A DNA stretch of 23,583 bases from an uncultured Agathobacter sp. (GCA_934359755.1 CAKRLV010000037.1:1-23583); one strand, 5' to 3'; positions 8,193 through 16,598 are shown, counted from the stretch's first letter. Notes: generated by a model from the letters alone, not told the origin. Translations and numbers: made by a program.

Positions 8193-9002
8193 ATGGTTAT
8201 AAGGAGCGTAAATCTGGAAACAGTATGTGGCATAACAAGCGAGTTCCCAGAGAATGAACATTTTGAAGTTGCGTTTGCAGGCAAGTCAAATGTAGGTAAA
8301 TCATCACTTATAAATGGACTTGTGAACAGAAAGGCTCTTGCCAGAACATCTTCGCAGCCGGGAAAGACGCAGACGATTAATTTCTATAATATCAATGAAT
8401 CAATGTATCTTGTCGACCTGCCAGGATATGGTTATGCAAAGGCGAATGAAGAGATAAAGGCAAAATGGGGGCAGATGATAGAGCGCTATCTTCATACATC
8501 GGAGAAGCTGCAGGCTGTTTTTTTACTTATAGATATTCGTCATGACCCATCAGACAATGATAAGCTCATGTATGAGTGGATGACTCAACAGGGATTTGCA
8601 CCTATAATAATTGCAACCAAATCGGACAAACTAAAACGAGGCCAGATTAATGAACATGTAAGAGCAATCGAAAAAGGACTTGATGTATTGCCTGATACAG
8701 TGATAATTCCGTTTTCGGCAGAGACAAAGGAAGGCAAGGATGAAATCTGGACATTAATTGAATCACTTGTATATACACCAGAAGAGTTGGAAAGAATGGC
8801 AGCTGAGCAGGAGAAGAAAGCAAATAAGAAAGCGGATAAACATAAAGATGCCGCAGATACTGGCAGAAAAGCAAGGTGGAAATCTACTGATAAGGCAGTT
8901 GCGAAGAAAACAGCGAAGAAGAAAATGAAGAAAAAAGAAGCAAATCAGGCAGCGGCTAAGAAAGAAAGGCAGAGAAGAAATAGAGAACGTTATGCGAAAT
9001 AA
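8193..9002 (+). CDS. engB: Ribosome biogenesis GTPase EngB (YihA/YsxC) with Lys-rich tail
   Basis: The core (about 1-200) is a TrmE-Era-EngA-EngB-type GTPase: G1 loop GKSNVGKSS (30-38), a switch region with Thr in ARTSSQPGKTQT, G3 DLPGYGY, G4 TKSDK and G5 FSAET. EngB is needed for assembly of the large ribosomal subunit. The family is normally near 200 aa; here 269 aa because of a tail of roughly 65 residues that is almost entirely Lys, Ala, Glu and Arg, ending in RRNRERYAK. The ATG at 8193 has GGAGG at 8184-8188. Its last 11 bases overlap the start of the zinc-binding protein gene, which suggests translational coupling. Confidence 0.93.
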   Translation: MVIRSVNLETVCGITSEFPENEHFEVAFAGKSNVGKSSLINGLVNRKALARTSSQPGKTQTINFYNINESMYLVDLPGYGYAKANEEIKAKWGQMIERYLHTSEKLQAVFLLIDIRHDPSDNDKLMYEWMTQQGFAPIIIATKSDKLKRGQINEHVRAIEKGLDVLPDTVIIPFSAETKEGKDEIWTLIESLVYTPEELERMAAEQEKKANKKADKHKDAADTGRKARWKSTDKAVAKKTAKKKMKKKEANQAAAKKERQRRNRERYAK

Positions 9003-10032
9003 ATATGTTTTTGTACTTGTTATGTTACTGTGTATATCACTTGTAAGTGCTGGATTTACAGGGATATACCTCGCAAAAAATAATCAGATGGATAATGATT
9101 CTGATATCACTATTGTGACATCGTTCTATCCCATGTATATTGCAACAATGAATGTCACAGATGGAATAGATGGGATAAAACTTGAGAATCTCAGCGAGCC
9201 TCAGACAGGATGTCTTCATGATTTTCAGCTGACACCAGAGGATATGAAACTTTTGTCTAAGGCGGATGTATTTATAGTAAATGGTGGTGGAATCGAGACA
9301 TTTATGAAAGATGTCGCAGCTGCATATCCGAATTTGAAGATTATAGAAGCGTGTGAAAATTTAGATTTACTTGGTGAAGAAAGTGATTCAGAAAGCGACC
9401 ATGAAGAAGAGCATGACCATGAAGAAGAATACGTACATGAAGAAAATCACGACCATGAAGAAGAGCACGACCATGAAGAAGAGCACGACCATGGAGAAGA
9501 ACACAACCATGGAGATGTGAATGCACACGCATGGATGAGTGTTGAATTATACAGACAACAGGTATTAAATATTGCAGATGAACTTGCAAAGGTGGATGCA
9601 GGAAATGCGCAGGCTTATGCAGATAATGCAAAGAATTATGACGGAGAACTTGCAAAATTACAGGAAGAACAACAGAAAATCTTCAATTATACGAATAATC
9701 AGAATATTGTAACTTTGCATGAAGCCTTTAAATATATAGCAAAGGATTACTCTATGAATGTCTGCGCTGATATGGATCTGGATGAAGAGAGACAGATTAG
9801 TGCGGGAGAAGTAGCAGGAATCATCTCATCAATTAAAGAAGAAAATGTATCGTTTGTACTTGCAGAAGAACTGTATGCTAAGGATATTGCAAAAGTTATC
9901 GAGAGCGAGACGGATGCGGAAGTTATTTTCATAGATCCTCTCAATCGTGGAGAATATAAGGCAGACAGCTATATAGAGAATATGAGTAAGAATATAGAAC
10001 TTCTTAAGGCTGCTTTTGCCGGGAAGGAGTAA
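8992..10032 (+). CDS. znuA: Zinc-type ABC transporter substrate-binding protein with His-rich loop
   Basis: A 346-aa cluster A-I metal-binding protein. Expected metal ligands are visible: H76 (CLHDFQLTP), H179 (NAHAWMS), H243 (TLHEAF) and D315 (IDPLN). A long His/Asp/Glu-rich loop (136-177), typical of zinc rather than manganese binders, is built from tandem 18-bp repeats. The N-terminus has a hydrophobic segment (about 5-28), but no lipobox: the only early Cys (C14) is preceded by Leu-Leu, so the usual Gram-positive lipid anchor seems absent. It may be a transmembrane-anchored or cleaved protein. No clear ribosome binding site precedes ATG 8992, which lies inside engB, fitting re-initiation. 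ATPase and permease genes follow directly. Confidence 0.9.
   Translation: MRNKYVFVLVMLLCISLVSAGFTGIYLAKNNQMDNDSDITIVTSFYPMYIATMNVTDGIDGIKLENLSEPQTGCLHDFQLTPEDMKLLSKADVFIVNGGGIETFMKDVAAAYPNLKIIEACENLDLLGEESDSESDHEEEHDHEEEYVHEENHDHEEEHDHEEEHDHGEEHNHGDVNAHAWMSVELYRQQVLNIADELAKVDAGNAQAYADNAKNYDGELAKLQEEQQKIFNYTNNQNIVTLHEAFKYIAKDYSMNVCADMDLDEERQISAGEVAGIISSIKEENVSFVLAEELYAKDIAKVIESETDAEVIFIDPLNRGEYKADSYIENMSKNIELLKAAFAGKE
9397..9522 (+). repeat. Seven 18-bp tandem repeats coding for the His-rich loop
   Basis: Seven units of 18 bp start at 9397, 9415, 9433, 9451, 9469, 9487 and 9505. The consensus GACCATGAAGAAGAGCAC encodes Asp-His-Glu-Glu-Glu-His. Units four and five are identical; the outer ones diverge. 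Because units are multiples of three, copy-number change would alter loop length without a frameshift. Confidence 0.9.
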
Positions 10033-10034
10033 CA

Positions 10035-10808
10035 ATGAAAAAGATAATGCAGGCATGTGGATTTCACTGTATCAAGATAAATAATCTTGGGGTGAAATTT
10101 GGCGAGCAGGTAGTACTTGATGATGTGAATCTTCATATACATTGTGGTTCACTCAATGCCATAATCGGGAAAAATGGTGCAGGTAAGTCAACACTTATAA
10201 AGGCAATTCTTGGAGAAATACCTCACACAGGAAATATAGAATTTAAAGACACCAAAGACGGACATATGCAGAAACTTAAGATTGGATATGTGCCACAGTC
10301 CATAAATATAGAAAAAAACACACCGGTAAGTGTATATGATTTAATAGCAAGCTACCAGTTTAACTATCCGGTTTTTTTACCAAAGAGCAAGAAGATAGAG
10401 GCAAAGATTAAAGAGACGCTTCGTGTATTTGAGGCTGAACATCTAATCGATAAGCAGGTTTGCAAATTGTCAGGAGGGCAGTTACAGCGTGTGCTTTTGT
10501 CTATGGCGATAATGGATGAGCCGAATCTGTTACTGCTTGATGAACCAGTGTCTGGAATTGACCAGAAAGGTATGGAGCTTTTCTATAAGACGATGGATTA
10601 CCTTAAGAGCCATTTTGACCTCGCTATTATATTGATATCCCATGACCTTGATTATGTGGCAAAGTATGCCAACAAAGTGATTCTTCTTGATAAGACAATA
10701 GTTAAACAGGGAAGCGTCAAGGAAGTTTTTAACAGTCCTGAATTTGATAAGACTTTTTATTATGGTGAAGAAAAATGGATAAGAGAGGAGGAGAGCGACA
10801 ATGATTAG
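10035..10808 (+). CDS. znuC: Zinc/manganese-type ABC transporter ATP-binding protein
   Basis: The 257-aa ATPase has Walker A GKNGAGKST, signature LSGGQLQRV, Walker B LLLLDEPVSGID and the H-loop ISHD. The pattern GYVPQ before the signature is typical of metal-chelate uptake ATPases of the ZnuC/MntB group. It powers import together with the permease encoded next. AAGGAG at 10024-10029, inside the end of the binding-protein gene, serves ATG 10035, 2 nt after that gene's stop. The first 14 residues (MKKIMQACGFHCIK) are a short extension before the ABC fold. It overlaps the permease gene by 8 nt. Confidence 0.92.
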   Translation: MKKIMQACGFHCIKINNLGVKFGEQVVLDDVNLHIHCGSLNAIIGKNGAGKSTLIKAILGEIPHTGNIEFKDTKDGHMQKLKIGYVPQSINIEKNTPVSVYDLIASYQFNYPVFLPKSKKIEAKIKETLRVFEAEHLIDKQVCKLSGGQLQRVLLSMAIMDEPNLLLLDEPVSGIDQKGMELFYKTMDYLKSHFDLAIILISHDLDYVAKYANKVILLDKTIVKQGSVKEVFNSPEFDKTFYYGEEKWIREEESDND

Positions 10809-11598
10809 TTATGAATTCATGAGGAATGCGTTAGTTGCAGTTCTCATAATTACTCCTCTTTTTGCATTGATGGGAACAATGATAGTTAATAAGAAAATGG
10901 CATATTTCTCGGATGCGCTTGGTCACTCGGCTCTGACGGGAATTGCGGTTGGAATCGTGTGCGGAATGCAGGATACCACTATTTCGATGGTGATATTTGC
11001 AATCATATTTGCGTTATTACTCAATAAGATTGGAAGCATGAATATGGCATCAACAGATACTATAATCTCTGTTTTTTCGTCATGCTCCGTGGCAATAGGT
11101 CTTGCTATTTTGTCAAAAGGCGGTAATTTCAGTAAATATTCAAGTATCCTTGTTGGAGATATTTTAAGTATAACAAGGAGAGAAATTGCATATCTTTTTA
11201 TTATATTTGCGGTAACAATAATATTCTGGGTATGGGGATTTAACTATCTTAATGCGATTTGCATACACAAATCGGTTGCAAAGAGCAAGAATATACCAGT
11301 AAAGCTGATGGACAATATGTTTGCGATTCTTGTCGCACTTGTTGTTATGCTTTCTATCAAATGGGTAGGGATATTGATAATAAATGCGCTGCTTATTCTG
11401 CCGGCTGCATCTGCAAGGAATATATCGGTAAATATGAGAGAGTATCACTTTTTCTCAATTGTGTTCTCTATGTTTTCTGGTATCGTAGGTCTGTTTGTAT
11501 CGTACTATACTAATGTGGCATCTGGACCTATGATTGTAATAATTGCATCGTCGATTTATTTTATAACATTTATGTATGGAAGAAAATTTGCTCTTTAA
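10801..11598 (+). CDS. znuB: Zinc/manganese-type ABC transporter permease
   Basis: The 265-aa membrane protein has about eight hydrophobic helices and the ABC-3 family pattern: an early MAYFSDALGHSALTGIAVG segment and, near the end, the INALLILPAASARNIS loop that contacts the ATPase. It forms the membrane channel of the importer encoded by 8992-11598. Its ATG overlaps the end of the ATPase gene (ATGATTAG) and has GAGGAGG upstream. No Zur or Fur gene or clear operator is visible, so zinc control cannot be shown from this window. The promoter of ispE lies over its last codons. Confidence 0.92.
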   Translation: MISYEFMRNALVAVLIITPLFALMGTMIVNKKMAYFSDALGHSALTGIAVGIVCGMQDTTISMVIFAIIFALLLNKIGSMNMASTDTIISVFSSCSVAIGLAILSKGGNFSKYSSILVGDILSITRREIAYLFIIFAVTIIFWVWGFNYLNAICIHKSVAKSKNIPVKLMDNMFAILVALVVMLSIKWVGILIINALLILPAASARNISVNMREYHFFSIVFSMFSGIVGLFVSYYTNVASGPMIVIIASSIYFITFMYGRKFAL

Positions 11599-11616
11599 GA
11601 CGTTTAATGTTATAAT
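11588..11616 (+). promoter_or_regulatory. Sigma-A-type promoter for ispE-gntR
   Basis: TTGCTC (11588-11593), a 17-nt spacer and a perfect TATAAT (11611-11616), partly within the end of the permease gene. It gives ispE a leader of about 25 nt. Confidence 0.7.
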
Positions 11617-11647
11617 TCGTGTATACAAAAAACAGAGGTAGTACAAT

Positions 11648-12523
11648 ATGGATGAGATATCATTAAAGGCGCTTGCCAAGATAAATCTGGGACTTGATGT
11701 AGTCCGAAGAAGAGATGATGGATACCATGAAGTTCGTATGGTAATGCAGACCATTAATTTATATGACAGGCTTGTTATTAAGAAGACCAAAGAGCCAGGC
11801 ATCACGATACAGACAAATATATCGTTTCTGCCAGTGAATGAGAACAACCTTATATATAAGGCTGGAAAGCTTCTGGTGGATGAGTTTGGAATAAAAGAAG
11901 GAATATCTGTCAAGCTGAGTAAAAGGATTCCAATTGCTGCAGGGATGGCGGGAGGAAGTACAGATGCGGCTGCTATGCTGTATGGAATGAACAGACTTTT
12001 TAAGCTCGGACTGTCCAGGGAAGAACTGATGGAAAGAGGCGTAAATATTGGCGCTGATGTTCCATATTGTATAATGAGGGGAACCGCTCTTGCAGAAGGT
12101 ATTGGTGAGGAGCTTACGCAACTTCCACCGATGGTGAAATGTCCTGTGCTTATTGCCAAGCCGGGTATTTCAGTATCGACTAAGTTTGTCTATCAAAATC
12201 TTAAGCTCAATGAGAACACCATTCATCCCGATATTGATAAGCTGGTGGATGATATAGGAAGGAAAGAATTGGATAGTATAGCAGCTGATATGGGGAATCT
12301 GCTTGAGACTGTCACGATACCGAACTATCCTGTTATTTCAGAAATCAAGCAGCAGATGATGAAGTCGGGGGCTGTCAATTCTATGATGAGTGGAAGTGGA
12401 CCGACTGTATTTGGTCTTTTTGCAGATGAGAAGACTGCCAGGAAGGCTTATACCGACATGAAAGAGGCAGGACTTGCTAAGCAGATTTATTTGACAACGA
12501 TTTATAACAATAGCAGGAATTAG
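11648..12523 (+). CDS. ispE: 4-diphosphocytidyl-2-C-methyl-D-erythritol kinase
   Basis: The 291-aa GHMP kinase phosphorylates CDP-methylerythritol in the MEP pathway of isoprenoid synthesis. The N-terminal AKINLGLDVVRRRDDGYHE block, the ATP-binding loop IPIAAGMAGGSTDAAA (with the family GxGxGSS-like glycines) and the C-terminal MSGSGPTVFGLF motif are all present and the length is typical. Only a modest ribosome binding site (AGAGGTA, 11634-11640) precedes ATG 11648. The gene has its own promoter, and is followed at 13 nt by a GntR regulator, most likely in one transcript. Confidence 0.96.
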   Translation: MDEISLKALAKINLGLDVVRRRDDGYHEVRMVMQTINLYDRLVIKKTKEPGITIQTNISFLPVNENNLIYKAGKLLVDEFGIKEGISVKLSKRIPIAAGMAGGSTDAAAMLYGMNRLFKLGLSREELMERGVNIGADVPYCIMRGTALAEGIGEELTQLPPMVKCPVLIAKPGISVSTKFVYQNLKLNENTIHPDIDKLVDDIGRKELDSIAADMGNLLETVTIPNYPVISEIKQQMMKSGAVNSMMSGSGPTVFGLFADEKTARKAYTDMKEAGLAKQIYLTTIYNNSRN

Positions 12524-12536
12524 AGGAGAAGTACTT

Positions 12537-13238
12537 ATGACAGATAATCTTACACTGAATATGGATGCTTTTTTGCCGCTTAGGGATGTTGTGTTTAACA
12601 CACTCAGGGAGGCGATACTTAAAGGGGAACTTCAGCCAGGAGAGAGACTTATGGAGCTGCAGCTTGCAGCAAAGCTTGGTGTCAGCAGAACTCCTATCAG
12701 AGAAGCCATAAGAATGCTTGAGCAGGAGGGACTTGCAGTGACTATCCCAAGAAAAGGGGCGGAAGTTGCTAAGATGACGCTCCAGGATATGGAAGATGTT
12801 CTTGAAGTGAGAGAGGCTCTTGATGAGCTTGCTGCAAGGATTGCATGTACGAAGATGAACGAGCAGCAGATGAATGAACTTGTCAGAATTAAGGACACAT
12901 TCGAGAAGAACACAGACTGTGATGATGTGAAGGTGATAGCGGAAGCAGATGAGAAATTCCATGATATTATTTACGAATCAACAGACAATGCAAAGCTTGT
13001 ATCATTGCTTAATAATTTGAGAGAACAGATTTACAGATACCGGGTAGAATATCTCAAGAACAAAGAAAATTATCCATTACTTATTCAGGAGCATGAAGAG
13101 ATAGTGGCAGCGCTTAAAGCACATGATAAGGACAAGGTGACAAAGGCTATGCACAAGCATGTGGCAAATCAGGCTGTTGCTGTTAAGCAGGTGATTCAGC
13201 GGCAGGATGAAGAGAACAAGGAAGCCGAATCAAAATAG
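12537..13238 (+). CDS. GntR family transcriptional regulator, FadR/FCD type
   Basis: The 233-aa protein has a winged helix-turn-helix (about 10-75, with LAAKLGVSRTPIREAIRMLE as recognition region) followed by an all-helical FCD ligand-binding domain. Likely metal or ligand residues in the FCD part are the Asp of ADEKFHDI, the His in QEHEEIVAAL and the His pair in MHKHVANQ. Members of this group usually respond to small organic acids; the effector here is unknown. The gene follows ispE at 13 nt with AGAGGAG before ATG 12537, and ends in a strong terminator. It need not regulate ispE, but the pair is one transcription unit. Confidence 0.92.
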   Translation: MTDNLTLNMDAFLPLRDVVFNTLREAILKGELQPGERLMELQLAAKLGVSRTPIREAIRMLEQEGLAVTIPRKGAEVAKMTLQDMEDVLEVREALDELAARIACTKMNEQQMNELVRIKDTFEKNTDCDDVKVIAEADEKFHDIIYESTDNAKLVSLLNNLREQIYRYRVEYLKNKENYPLLIQEHEEIVAALKAHDKDKVTKAMHKHVANQAVAVKQVIQRQDEENKEAESK

Positions 13239-13301
13239 CGGATAGCGAACTTATACCTATTTAGGAAAACACGAATAAAATACAAATTCTGGAACATACT
13301 A

Positions 13302-13329
13302 AGAACAGTCAATGGACTGTTCTTTTTTT
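13302..13329 (+). terminator. Rho-independent terminator after the GntR gene
   Basis: AGAACAGTC (13302-13310) pairs perfectly with GACTGTTCT (13315-13323) around an AATG loop, followed by seven T (13323-13329). Confidence 0.93.
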
Positions 13330-13391
13330 GCATTACAGGAAAATCTGTTTTCTATAAAGCAGGATGCTATGCCCAGGATGTGAGGAATGTT

Positions 13392-14870
13392 ATGAATATA
13401 GAAAAAAATATAGAAAAAAACATAGAACAGTACAAGAAAAGCTTCAGCAATTGTGCGGATATTAAGATGATAGATATGTACCTTGGTGCAGAGAAAAAAT
13501 GTCACTGTTTCATCGCATATATAGAAGTTGTACTCGAAAATACAGCATTTGAGAAGAATGCGGTAGGAAGATTCATTAAAGCACTTGAAGATATTCCGAA
13601 TGAGAAAATGTCGGATTACCTTGATGAAAATGCAATGGGAATATCTGACATCACATACATGAACACGATTGAAGATACTATAAATGGCATGCTTACAGGC
13701 GATGCAATCATGTTTTTTGATGGTTATGACAAGGCAATAAAGATTGCAGATAAGGGATATCCTGGCATGAGCGTCCAGGAATCTGATTCGGAAAAAGTGA
13801 TACGTGGTTCCAATGAAAGTTTTAATGAGTCTGTGAAGATTAACACGGCACTTATAAGAAAAAGACTAAGGACAAATCTGGTCAAGGTAAAAGAACATAT
13901 ACATGGAGTAAGAAGCAAGACAAATGTAAATATAGTGTATATGGAAGGAATAGCTTACGATGGACTGGTTGATGAAATTGAAAAGAGGCTTGATGAGTAT
14001 GAGATTGACGGGGTGTTAGACAGCGGAGTGGTTGAACAGCTTGCGGAGAAAAAGTGGTATTCGCCATTCCCGGAATTTCAGACAACCAGAAGGCCAGACA
14101 GAGCTGCAATGGCAATATTAGAAGGACGTGTCGTTGTATTATCTGATAATTCACCGATAGCCCTCATACTTCCAACGGATTTGAATTCATTCCTGAAGAC
14201 AGCGGATGATTATTATAATAGGTTTGAGGTAGCCACTTTTGCAAGAATCATAAGATATGCAGCCGCTTTTTTGGCACTGACACTTCCGGGGCTGTATCTT
14301 GCGGTAACTAATTTTCATACACAGATATTGCCGACATCACTGCTTTTATCATTCTGGCAGAACAGAATGGGAGTACCATTTCCGGAAGTGGTCGAGGTCA
14401 TACTTATGGAATTGTCATTTGAACTGCTGCGTGAGGCTGGGATACGCCTGCCAGGAGCTATGGGTAATACGATTGGGATAGTCGGTGGATTGATAATCGG
14501 ACAGGCTGCGGTAGATGCAAATCTTGTTAGTCCTATCGTGGTGATTGTGGTTGCATTTACAGCTCTTTGCTCATTTGCCATTCCCAACGAGGAGTTTGCA
14601 TTTTCATTCAGACTGTTGAAATTCTTTATGATAATAATGTCGGCATGGCTTGGATATTTTGGATTTCTGATGGGATTATTTGTGATACTCATACATCTTT
14701 CGAGATTAAAGAGCTTTGGAATACCATATCTTATGCCATTTGTTGGTGCAGATCTCAATGATTATAACGATGAGAGAGACAGTATTGTGAGATATTCATT
14801 CAGAAAAATGACTCAGAGACCGATTTATGCCAGAAGAAACCAAAGAACGAAACTAAAAAAGAAAGAGTAA
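13392..14870 (+). CDS. gerAA: Spore germination protein GerAA family (germinant receptor A subunit)
   Basis: The 492-aa protein has the GerAA order: a soluble N-terminal domain (about 1-290) with the conserved RPDRAAMAILEGRVVVL segment, then a membrane domain of several helices. The family signature EVILMELSFELLREAGIRLP and the following GNTIGIVGGLIIGQAAV are present, as is SFGIPYLMPF near the end. The C-terminal tail is basic. With the B and C subunits it forms the inner-membrane receptor that senses nutrients in spores. I chose ATG 13392 (GAGGA 5 nt upstream) over an in-frame GTG at 13380. Its stop is 3 nt before the GerAB start, so the two are co-translated. An odd, low-complexity start repeats IEKNIEKNIE. 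Confidence 0.95.
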   Translation: MNIEKNIEKNIEQYKKSFSNCADIKMIDMYLGAEKKCHCFIAYIEVVLENTAFEKNAVGRFIKALEDIPNEKMSDYLDENAMGISDITYMNTIEDTINGMLTGDAIMFFDGYDKAIKIADKGYPGMSVQESDSEKVIRGSNESFNESVKINTALIRKRLRTNLVKVKEHIHGVRSKTNVNIVYMEGIAYDGLVDEIEKRLDEYEIDGVLDSGVVEQLAEKKWYSPFPEFQTTRRPDRAAMAILEGRVVVLSDNSPIALILPTDLNSFLKTADDYYNRFEVATFARIIRYAAAFLALTLPGLYLAVTNFHTQILPTSLLLSFWQNRMGVPFPEVVEVILMELSFELLREAGIRLPGAMGNTIGIVGGLIIGQAAVDANLVSPIVVIVVAFTALCSFAIPNEEFAFSFRLLKFFMIIMSAWLGYFGFLMGLFVILIHLSRLKSFGIPYLMPFVGADLNDYNDERDSIVRYSFRKMTQRPIYARRNQRTKLKKKE

Positions 14871-14873
14871 AAA

Positions 14874-16481
14874 ATGTTTTCACAAAATGGACAGATATCA
14901 ATAAGACAGACATACAGATTGCTTTTTTTTGATCTGGTAGGAGTGGGAACTCTATTGCTTCCCAAAATGCTTGCCAATCTGTGCAAAGGCGCAGGAATAT
15001 GGAGCATTATCATAGGTGCGCTGCTTGCATATGGATATCTGATAATTGTTGACTGTGCGATAAAACGGATGAAGACGGATCTTTTGTCATATATAAAAAA
15101 ACATAGGATAGTGCTGGCAATTCTGGGGATAAATGCGATAGTTGCAGCTGGAATGTGTGCATATGTATTTACAGATCTGGTCAGGAGTAATTTAGTGCCA
15201 GAAGAATCTTTTGAGACAGTGCTTATTTTAATTCTCATAGTGTCAGCATATGCAGTATCGGGAGGCATAGAGTGCAGGGCACGTGTATACGAAATATTAT
15301 TCTGGTTTGTGATTATTCCGCTTTTTTTTATGCTTTTTTTCGCAGCTGGAGATTTGAAGATGCCATATCTGACACAGATGTTCAATCTCGAAGAGACCGT
15401 TGGAATAATAAAGGGAAGTTATCTGGTATTTATTTCTTTTTGCACATTATTCTATCTGTTGATGTTCCCGGCCTTTGTTTCACCAAAGAATGTCAGACAC
15501 CTCAAAAAGGCTGGAACTGTAGCTCTTATACTTGCATCCATGATACTTTTTGTGACGTATATGGTGCTGGTTGGCAGCTTCGGTGGAGATGCCCTTTCAT
15601 ATATGAAATATCCGGCAGTCACGCTTATGAGCACCGTAAAAATGGATGGAATGTTCTTAAAAAGAACGGATGCGTTTATGCTGGGAATATGGTTTTTCAC
15701 ACTGTATGCCCTTTTAAACATCAATTTGTTTTACGGAATAGAAAAGCTTAAAAAAATAGTAGGAAAAGGTGGCAGGAAAAGATATGTTGCTATAGTTGCA
15801 GCATTGGTCTATGTGGTGGCAGAGTTTTTTGAATATGGAGATGGTATGATGGAAAAATATTTAAAATTTTTAAGCGTAATTGGAGTTCCGATACTTGTAA
15901 TTATACCAATTGCGATAATATTTGCAGGATGTAATTCAACAGAATTGGAGGATAGATGTTTTCCTATGCTTGCAGCAGTAGATAAGGGAGAAAGTCTTGT
16001 TGACTTTTCGTATGTATTTCCCGAATTGGGATTTAAAGAGGAAAAAGAACCACAGAAATTGTATATAAATAACGGTGGAGTAGGAGTGGATTTTAAAGAG
16101 GCCAGAAGTGACTGCGAATCAGGGCTGGTCAAAAAAGCTGATGGAAATCATCTCAAAATATTACTGCTCGGCGAGAAATTTTATGAAGATAAGCAGGCAT
16201 ATACCAACATGCTCAAAAATCTCCAGAGTGAGGAGAGTTTTCCACGTAATGCCTATGTGTGTATTGCTTCGGATGTGGAGGATATAAAGGATAGTGGAGA
16301 GGAACTCTCGGAAGATGTCGGCACATATCTGGAGCAGCTTCTCGAGAAAAAGCAAAGGGAACACGGACTTACGCTTGTGACGATTGGGGATTTAATTGAT
16401 GAGAATGACAATGATACAATCACATACCAGATACCTTATGTGAAAGTGGATAATGATAAAATAGTTATTCAGCGAAGCTGA
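14874..16481 (+). CDS. gerAB: GerAB-type germination permease fused to a partial GerAC domain
   Basis: The 535-aa protein is far longer than GerAB (about 365 aa). Residues 1-352 give ten hydrophobic helices of the amino-acid-permease-like GerAB fold. Immediately after helix 10 comes FAGC (350-353), lipobox-like, then STELEDR and DKGESLVDFSYVFPELG, resembling the start of mature GerAC (GCWDxxE...DKG). Residues about 426-470 (HLKILLLGEKF, then RNAYVCIAS) resemble the next conserved GerAC segment. The protein stops at about 183 residues of GerAC-like sequence, so the later GerAC domains are missing, and no separate gerC gene follows. By the positive-inside rule, ten helices would leave this domain in the cytoplasm, whereas GerAC normally lies outside. 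The GerAB identification is firm; the GerAC one is by eye. Confidence 0.85.
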   Translation: MFSQNGQISIRQTYRLLFFDLVGVGTLLLPKMLANLCKGAGIWSIIIGALLAYGYLIIVDCAIKRMKTDLLSYIKKHRIVLAILGINAIVAAGMCAYVFTDLVRSNLVPEESFETVLILILIVSAYAVSGGIECRARVYEILFWFVIIPLFFMLFFAAGDLKMPYLTQMFNLEETVGIIKGSYLVFISFCTLFYLLMFPAFVSPKNVRHLKKAGTVALILASMILFVTYMVLVGSFGGDALSYMKYPAVTLMSTVKMDGMFLKRTDAFMLGIWFFTLYALLNINLFYGIEKLKKIVGKGGRKRYVAIVAALVYVVAEFFEYGDGMMEKYLKFLSVIGVPILVIIPIAIIFAGCNSTELEDRCFPMLAAVDKGESLVDFSYVFPELGFKEEKEPQKLYINNGGVGVDFKEARSDCESGLVKKADGNHLKILLLGEKFYEDKQAYTNMLKNLQSEESFPRNAYVCIASDVEDIKDSGEELSEDVGTYLEQLLEKKQREHGLTLVTIGDLIDENDNDTITYQIPYVKVDNDKIVIQRS

Positions 16482-16541
16482 TTCTAATGCGCTTGCGGCT
16501 TGCAGCTGTGAAGGTACCAGGCAGTTACGAAAATAAAAAAA

Positions 16542-16571
16542 TGAATAAATAATAAAAAGCAGTCAATACTC
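16542..16571 (+). promoter_or_regulatory. Candidate forespore (sigma-F/G-like) promoter for spoIIR
   Basis: TGAATA (16542-16547), 17 nt, then AATACTC (16565-16571), which resembles the B. subtilis sigma-G pattern TGAATA...CATACTA, with sigma-F closely related. spoIIR is forespore-expressed in known species. The predicted start near 16578 would leave only about 20 nt of leader. Confidence 0.35.
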
Positions 16572-16595
16572 TTTTATGTGAAAGGAGTATTGATT
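16561..16595 (+). repeat. Inverted repeat over the spoIIR ribosome binding site
   Basis: AGTCAATACTC (16561-16571) pairs with GAGTATTGATT (16585-16595), 11 pairs with one G-T, around a 13-nt loop. The ribosome binding site AAAGGAG (16581-16587) is half in the loop and half in the 3' arm. It could sequester the site in RNA, or act as a DNA operator over the promoter -10. Confidence 0.7.
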
Positions 16596-16598
16596 GTT

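Noticed and set aside
9341..9655. Minus-strand frame with a His/Leu repeat
   Set aside because: Its repeats are only the reverse of the 18-bp repeats in the zinc-binding protein gene.
11455..12159. Minus-strand frame of 234 codons
   Set aside because: It is antisense to the permease and ispE, two well-supported genes, and shows no family motif.
16482..16560. Remaining GerAC coding sequence after the fusion gene
   Set aside because: The gap before spoIIR is too short and no frame continues the GerAC pattern.
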